NCBI RefSeq assembly: GCF_000832985.1
Contig: NZ_CP009920.1
Coordinates: forward strand, 5,202,501-5,266,500
From: Priestia megaterium NBRC 15308 = ATCC 14581
Lineage (GTDB): Bacteria > Bacillota > Bacilli > Bacillales > Bacillaceae_H
DNA: 64,000 bases
Direction of reading: 5' to 3'
Below are positions 60,312 through 64,000 of this stretch, piece by piece (the first letter of the stretch is position 1; each line of letters starts with the position of its first letter). The notes beneath the pieces are model-generated. The model saw only the letters and a program-made list of their open reading frames with translations. It was not told the origin of the DNA and searched no databases. The position numbers and the translations under genes were made by a program.

Positions 60312-60914
60312 TTAAAATTTTGCTCGATACCATTTTTCAGCTGCTTCAATTTCTGTTCGTGTTAACTGATGGCCAAATGATTCCCAATGCACCTGTACGT
60401 CCGCTCCAGCTTTTTCTAAAAGCGCAGAAAGTTCTTCCGTTTCTGATGCTGGGCAAATAGGGTCGTTTTTGCCTGCGCCAATAAAGATAGAAGCGTCGGT
60501 CTTAGGCACTTCAATTCCTCTTCTTGGAACCATCGGATGAAGAAGAGCTGCCCCTTTTAAAGAATTCTCATAATGAAATAGCAAACTTCCTGCAATATTG
60601 GCACCATTTGAGTAGCCTACAGCTACGATGTTGTGTCGATCGAATGAGTATGTTTCAGCCGCTTCATCTAAAAATTGATGAAGTTCTTTTGTGCGTTCAA
60701 TTAAATCTTCTATATCAAATATTCCTTCTTGTAAACGTCTAAAGAAACGAGGCATTCCGTTTTCTAGTACATTTCCTCTTACAGATAATACCGAGCAAGA
60801 GGAATCAATCATATCCGCAACAGGAAGCAGATCTTGTTCTGTACCTCCTGTACCATGCAACAGCAATAAAGTCGGTTTCGTCTCGTCCGTTCCTTTTTTA
60901 AAAATATGTTTCAC
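60312..60914 (-). CDS. mhqD: MhqD-type alpha/beta hydrolase
   Basis: A 200-residue carboxylesterase-like protein: TLLLLHGTGGTEQDLLPVADMI (oxyanion), VLSVRGNVLENGMPRFFRRLQEGIFDIEDLIERTKEL, nucleophile elbow AVGYSNGANIAGSLL, acid in GAGKNDPICP and His in SFGHQL. The RGNVLENGMPRFFRR stretch is typical of MhqD (YodD) from B. subtilis, induced by methyl-hydroquinone. An MhqR operator overlaps the promoter start (60935-60952). ATG 60914 follows AAAAGGAGT. Confidence 0.92.
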   Translation of the reverse strand: MKHIFKKGTDETKPTLLLLHGTGGTEQDLLPVADMIDSSCSVLSVRGNVLENGMPRFFRRLQEGIFDIEDLIERTKELHQFLDEAAETYSFDRHNIVAVGYSNGANIAGSLLFHYENSLKGAALLHPMVPRRGIEVPKTDASIFIGAGKNDPICPASETEELSALLEKAGADVQVHWESFGHQLTRTEIEAAEKWYRAKF

Positions 60915-60934
60915 GTATATCCACTCCTTTTAAA

Positions 60935-60952
60935 TATCTCGAATTAAAGATA
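60935..60952. promoter_or_regulatory. MhqR-type operator before mhqD
   Basis: TATCTCGAATTAAAGATA, inverted repeat with two mismatches against the 30978 copy's arms, covering about -1 to +17 of the predicted start of the promoter at 60958-60986. Confidence 0.8.
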
Positions 60953-60957
60953 ATTTT

Positions 60958-60986
60958 ATTATAAGAACTTTCGAAGCATTTGTAAA
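60958..60986 (-). promoter_or_regulatory. Sigma-A promoter of mhqD
   Basis: Minus strand TTTACA (60986-60981), 17-bp spacer, TATAAT (60963-60958). Confidence 0.8.
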
Positions 60987-60989
60987 GGA

Positions 60990-61735
60990 ACTACTGTCAA
61001 AGAAATACCTGTATGTTTTGCTGGCAGTATCACATAATACTGAATAACTTCATATGGCCATTGCTCATATGCAGCTAGGTATTTAATTCGTTTGACTTAC
61101 AGCGGGGAAAGAAATATTCCACTTTTAGCTAAGTGCTCCCGTCAAAAGGTGGATAATGATTAAAACTCGCCCGTCCTTCTTCGTATAAAAAGTGCCCTAG
61201 TCTGATAAATTAGTTAATTTTTTCTTTATTTCGTTACTTTCAACAGATATCAGCATTTATACCCGAACGTACTAAATCTTATTTCGTATACGTGTTACAA
61301 CAACTTTTTTCTATGAGAAACAGAACGTAAAATATCAGCTTGTTTTTTCATAAAGGGGAACAAAGCCCCGAATGGTGCTTTATACGACTTTATTTGACAA
61401 ACACAAATTTATGGGTAAACTAAGTTCAGATGATTGTATTTCACTTTGTTTCAGTTTAATAAAAAACGAAGCATCTGCGAGTAAGCAAAAAATAACTGCG
61501 TAAAGAGCTATTTATGTCAATCATCTTATACCCTAAAAACTTACCTGCACTTGAATAATAGCCTTTATTAAACTTAGCGCGTCAGCTTGTGAACGTTAAT
61601 ACTTTATCACCCATTTCTCTGTTGAAAGATTAAATGGGTCAACAAACTTCAGCATTCTTTACATAACGACCTTGTAAAGACGAAGAATGTAGCTATGTGT
61701 GAACATGGAATTATTACTTAGTGGAGTGAACCAAC
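60990..61735. other. Long non-coding stretch before the PBP gene, with possible RNA structure
   Basis: About 745 bp with no ORF over 60 codons. Hairpin candidates: 61103-61141 (CGGGGA...TCCCG around CACTT/AAGTG), 61355-61369 (GGGG/CCCC), 61611-61641 (ACCCATTT/AAATGGGT), 61653-61689 (CATTCTT-TACA / TGTA-AAGAATG with a bulge). The last two lie in the PBP leader. No known riboswitch or ncRNA family recognised. Confidence 0.45.
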
Positions 61736-63526
61736 ATGAGGAAATTTATTTTAGCCTTTTTAGTCGTTGTTTTAATTGTAATGCTGGGAGTTACCTATGT
61801 ATTAAAGCAATTTCAGCAAACGGCTGATTTATCTTACTCGAAACTGCAGTCGGTTCAAAGTACGGTAGTCTATGACAAAAATGACCGTAAGATTGACGAA
61901 TTGTATAAAACCGTTCCCCGTCAAAATGTTTCGAGCAATGAAATTCCCGATTATGTAAAAATGGCGTTTGTTGCAACGGAAGACCGTCGCTTTTACAAGC
62001 ATTTTGGGATTGATTTACAAGGTATTGGCCGCGCCCTTTTTAAGAACATTGTAACAATGAGTAAAGCTGAAGGCGCAAGTACCATTACACAGCAGCTAGC
62101 AAGAAATCTTTACTTATCTAGTGATAAGACCATTAAACGTAAAGTAGATGAAATGTTTCTATCACTTGGCTTAGAAAGACAATTTACAAAAGATCAAATT
62201 TTGGAATTATATTTAAATCAAATTTATTTCGGAAGCGGTGTATATGGTATTGGTGCAGCTTCTCAGCTTTATTTTAATAAGCCTGTATCAGATTTAACCG
62301 TAGGCGAAGCTGCGCTTTTAGCGGGACTGCCAAAAGCGCCGAGTACGTATTCACCAAGCAATAGTACAGAAAAAGCGACAGCCCGACGAAACGTTGTATT
62401 GAAACTGATGCATGACCAAAACGTTATTAGCGATACTCAGTATCAGCAAGCGTTAAACGAACGTGTAGTCAAGCCTAGTGTTCCTGTTAAAAAACCGAAC
62501 TCCAATCAAGCATTTATTGATTATGTAATTAAAGAAGCTGCTCAACAATATGGCGTATCTGCTGATGACCTTTATAAGGGTGGTTATGCCATTTATACAG
62601 ATTTAGATCCTAATTTACAGGAATCGATTAATAACTCTGTAGCAAATCATACGTTCCGAGATGATGACATCAACAGCAAAGTAGAGGTTGGAATTTCAGC
62701 TGTTAACCCTAAAACAGGTGGGATCTCAGCGATGTATGGAGGACGCAGCTATGAGCGAAACGGCTTAAACCGTGCTACAAGCGGCTATCAGCTTGGTTCA
62801 GCTATTAAGCCGTTAGCCGTATACGGTCCAGCCTTAGAAACTGGAGATTATACACCAACTTCACTCTTAAGTGACGAACGACAAGACTTTGGCGGTGGAT
62901 ATAGCCCTAAAAATGCAGAAGGTGAATATCAAAAGCATGTGACAATGCGTGAAGCACTTACTCGTTCACTTAACGTTCCAGCTGTTTGGCTTTTAAAACA
63001 AATTGGTATTGATACAAGCGCAAAATTCATGGAAAAAGCTGGACTTCCTCTTGAAGATGATGATAAGTCAAAATTAGGGCTTGCTCTTGGAGGAACGACC
63101 ACAACGTTCTCTCCCCTTCAGTTAGCACAAGGATATACTACTTTTGCTAACAAAGGCGTCATGACTAAGCCGTACGCAATTCGAAAAATTGAGATGCGCG
63201 ACGGTGAAGTGAAAAAGCCAGACATTCAGACAGAGCAAGTAATGAGTGAAGAAAATGCAGATACAATGACATCCATGCTGCAAGATGTGATTGAAAAAAG
63301 CTATGGAACAGGTGTTAACGCTCGTTCTTCACGAGATGCTGCAGGTAAAACCGGTACAACCAACGATGTCAAAGATGCTTGGTTTGTCGGGTATACCGAT
63401 GATGCAGTCGTTTCTATCCACGCTGGCTTTGATAATGCTAATTCTACGCAAACAACGAAATACTTATCAGGCGGCGGTGGACAAGACCCTGCTACACTGT
63501 TTAGCTCAATTATGAATAACTGGTAA
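61736..63526 (+). CDS. Class A penicillin-binding protein (glycosyltransferase-transpeptidase)
   Basis: A 596-residue bifunctional PBP: N-terminal membrane anchor (about 3-22), GT51 glycosyltransferase domain about 55-235 with FVATEDRRFYKHFGIDLQGIGRA (catalytic Glu) and GASTITQQLARNLYL, then a transpeptidase domain with SxxK in LGSAIKPL, SxN in RSLNVPA and KTG in AGKTGTTNDVKDAWFVGYT. It polymerises lipid II and cross-links peptidoglycan outside the membrane. Closest shape: small class A PBPs such as PbpG/PBP2d. It starts at ATG 61736 with GGAG at 8 nt. Confidence 0.93.
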   Translation: MRKFILAFLVVVLIVMLGVTYVLKQFQQTADLSYSKLQSVQSTVVYDKNDRKIDELYKTVPRQNVSSNEIPDYVKMAFVATEDRRFYKHFGIDLQGIGRALFKNIVTMSKAEGASTITQQLARNLYLSSDKTIKRKVDEMFLSLGLERQFTKDQILELYLNQIYFGSGVYGIGAASQLYFNKPVSDLTVGEAALLAGLPKAPSTYSPSNSTEKATARRNVVLKLMHDQNVISDTQYQQALNERVVKPSVPVKKPNSNQAFIDYVIKEAAQQYGVSADDLYKGGYAIYTDLDPNLQESINNSVANHTFRDDDINSKVEVGISAVNPKTGGISAMYGGRSYERNGLNRATSGYQLGSAIKPLAVYGPALETGDYTPTSLLSDERQDFGGGYSPKNAEGEYQKHVTMREALTRSLNVPAVWLLKQIGIDTSAKFMEKAGLPLEDDDKSKLGLALGGTTTTFSPLQLAQGYTTFANKGVMTKPYAIRKIEMRDGEVKKPDIQTEQVMSEENADTMTSMLQDVIEKSYGTGVNARSSRDAAGKTGTTNDVKDAWFVGYTDDAVVSIHAGFDNANSTQTTKYLSGGGGQDPATLFSSIMNNW

Positions 63527-63528
63527 CC

Positions 63529-63562
63529 AAAAAACCTCCAACTTCACTGTTGGAGGTTTTTT
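63529..63562. terminator. Bidirectional terminator of the PBP gene and its convergent neighbour
   Basis: AAAAAACCTCCAA / TTGGAGGTTTTTT with an 8-nt loop. Confidence 0.92.
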
Positions 63563-64000
63563 TAGGATAAATGCGTTTTATGCTTAAGTGAAAAAAAGGA
63601 AACATTAATGACTTTGCAAATCGTTACATAATGCAGAACGGTCAGGACAACCACGCCACAGTTCATCCCGATAATAATTCCCTGCATGCCAATATTTGTT
63701 TGTGATCCTAAGAAAAACATCAGGGAAAAAGATACAATATGAGACCAAATCGTATGATAAAAAGCATCTTTTACATAGCCAAGGCCAATTAAATAAGCTT
63801 GAAGCGGGACGGCAAAAAAGTGAAAAAGAAAATACGGCCATAAAGCCTTTAGGTAGTACACGGCTTCTGTAGAATGAAAAAACAAGTTAGTAAGCGGCTC
63901 AGCAAAGAAATACATCGCCACTATAGACGGAATCCCATATAAAAATGTCATTTGCATACTTTGAGTCAAAAGTCTTTGAAGCTGTTCTTCCTGATTTTTC
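63562..64000 (-). CDS. SpoVB-like oligosaccharide/lipid flippase, C-terminal fragment
   Basis: The frame is open to base 64000, so the protein continues beyond the window; the visible 145 residues are its C-terminus. It shows three to four membrane helices, YGIPSIVAMYFFAEPLTNLFFHSTEAVYYLKALWPYFLFHFFAVPLQAYLIGLGYVKDAFYHTIWS, and ends SFFSLKHKTHLS. The helix pattern with PLTNLFF and PLQAYLIGLG matches MOP-superfamily SpoVB/polysaccharide export members, which flip lipid-linked precursors across the membrane. TTG 63969 is not a start. Convergent with the PBP gene. Confidence 0.8.
   Translation of the reverse strand, partial: KNQEEQLQRLLTQSMQMTFLYGIPSIVAMYFFAEPLTNLFFHSTEAVYYLKALWPYFLFHFFAVPLQAYLIGLGYVKDAFYHTIWSHIVSFSLMFFLGSQTNIGMQGIIIGMNCGVVVLTVLHYVTICKVINVSFFSLKHKTHLS

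Noticed and set aside
63562..63969. TTG 63969 as start of a 135-aa protein
   Set aside because: Frame is open upstream to the window edge and family members are over 400 residues.
1..64000. CRISPR array, prophage, toxin-antitoxin or defence island
   Set aside because: No repeat-spacer pattern, phage genes or known defence motifs were seen on either strand.

Overview
The window is AT-rich DNA from a spore-forming, Gram-positive Bacillaceae member, most probably Priestia (Bacillus) megaterium. The reasons are: the epoxide hydrolase at 13839-14702 carries every catalytic residue, at the same numbering, of the B. megaterium enzyme I know; there are GerP-type spore germination proteins, a SpoVB-like flippase, TnrA/GlnR, MhqR and KdgR-type operators, strong AGGAGG ribosome sites, and T-tailed hairpins after most genes. 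Species assignment is inference. No tRNA, rRNA, CRISPR array, prophage or defence island was seen. Most of the window is ordinary chromosome; the unusual material is a repeat family, an insertion sequence and some decayed genes.

Layout. 1-6240: small metabolic, membrane and hypothetical genes (epimerase fragment, DUF418 protein, GyrI-like ligand binder, acyltransferase-3, a protein made of two related halves). 6460-10780: decayed livF remnant, then the ammonium genes amtB-glnK behind tandem TnrA-type boxes, and an AbgT transporter. 10782-13195: class F-like sortase beside its likely wall-anchored substrate. 13512-18072: epoxide hydrolase bracketed by two repeat copies, an alpha/beta hydrolase, GrpB protein and acyl-CoA dehydrogenase. 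18262-20430: TcaA/YARHG-type membrane protein and a PAS-STAS regulator. 20574-23102: spore coat/germination cluster (two GerPA/PF proteins, two Hsp20-like proteins, one GerPC-like protein). 23120-27450: cobalamin uptake (BtuD fused to a CbiZ-like tail, BtuC) and cobyric acid synthase under a cobalamin riboswitch. 27610-32892: DUF218 protein, amino-acid permease, MhqR-controlled nitroreductase, SDR and DHH proteins. 33205-39256: sugar-acid catabolism (KDG kinase, KDPG aldolase, transporter, TIM-barrel isomerase, LacI regulator) plus hexulose-phosphate synthase and isomerase under the same operator. 39414-41833: CPBP-like gene split by an intact ISL3 element. 41975-46012: four-gene carotenoid tailoring operon. 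46982-52931: complete urease operon with a nickel transporter and a nitrogen-control box. 52980-64000: TrpD-like protein, a catalytically dead NlpC/P60 protein, LysM-3D wall protein, NfrA, a glycosyltransferase-DedA-deacetylase operon, MhqD, class A PBP, and a SpoVB-like flippase cut by the window end.

The most striking pattern is a family of 80-320 bp repeats, seven copies here. All lie in one orientation, and each starts within about 40 bp of the stop codon of a minus-strand gene and carries a terminator hairpin. Regulation is unusually legible: tandem TnrA boxes (amtB), a GlnR/TnrA box just downstream of a sigma-A promoter (ure), two MhqR operators 30 kb apart, two identical 20-bp LacI-type palindromes, and a riboswitch with its own terminator.
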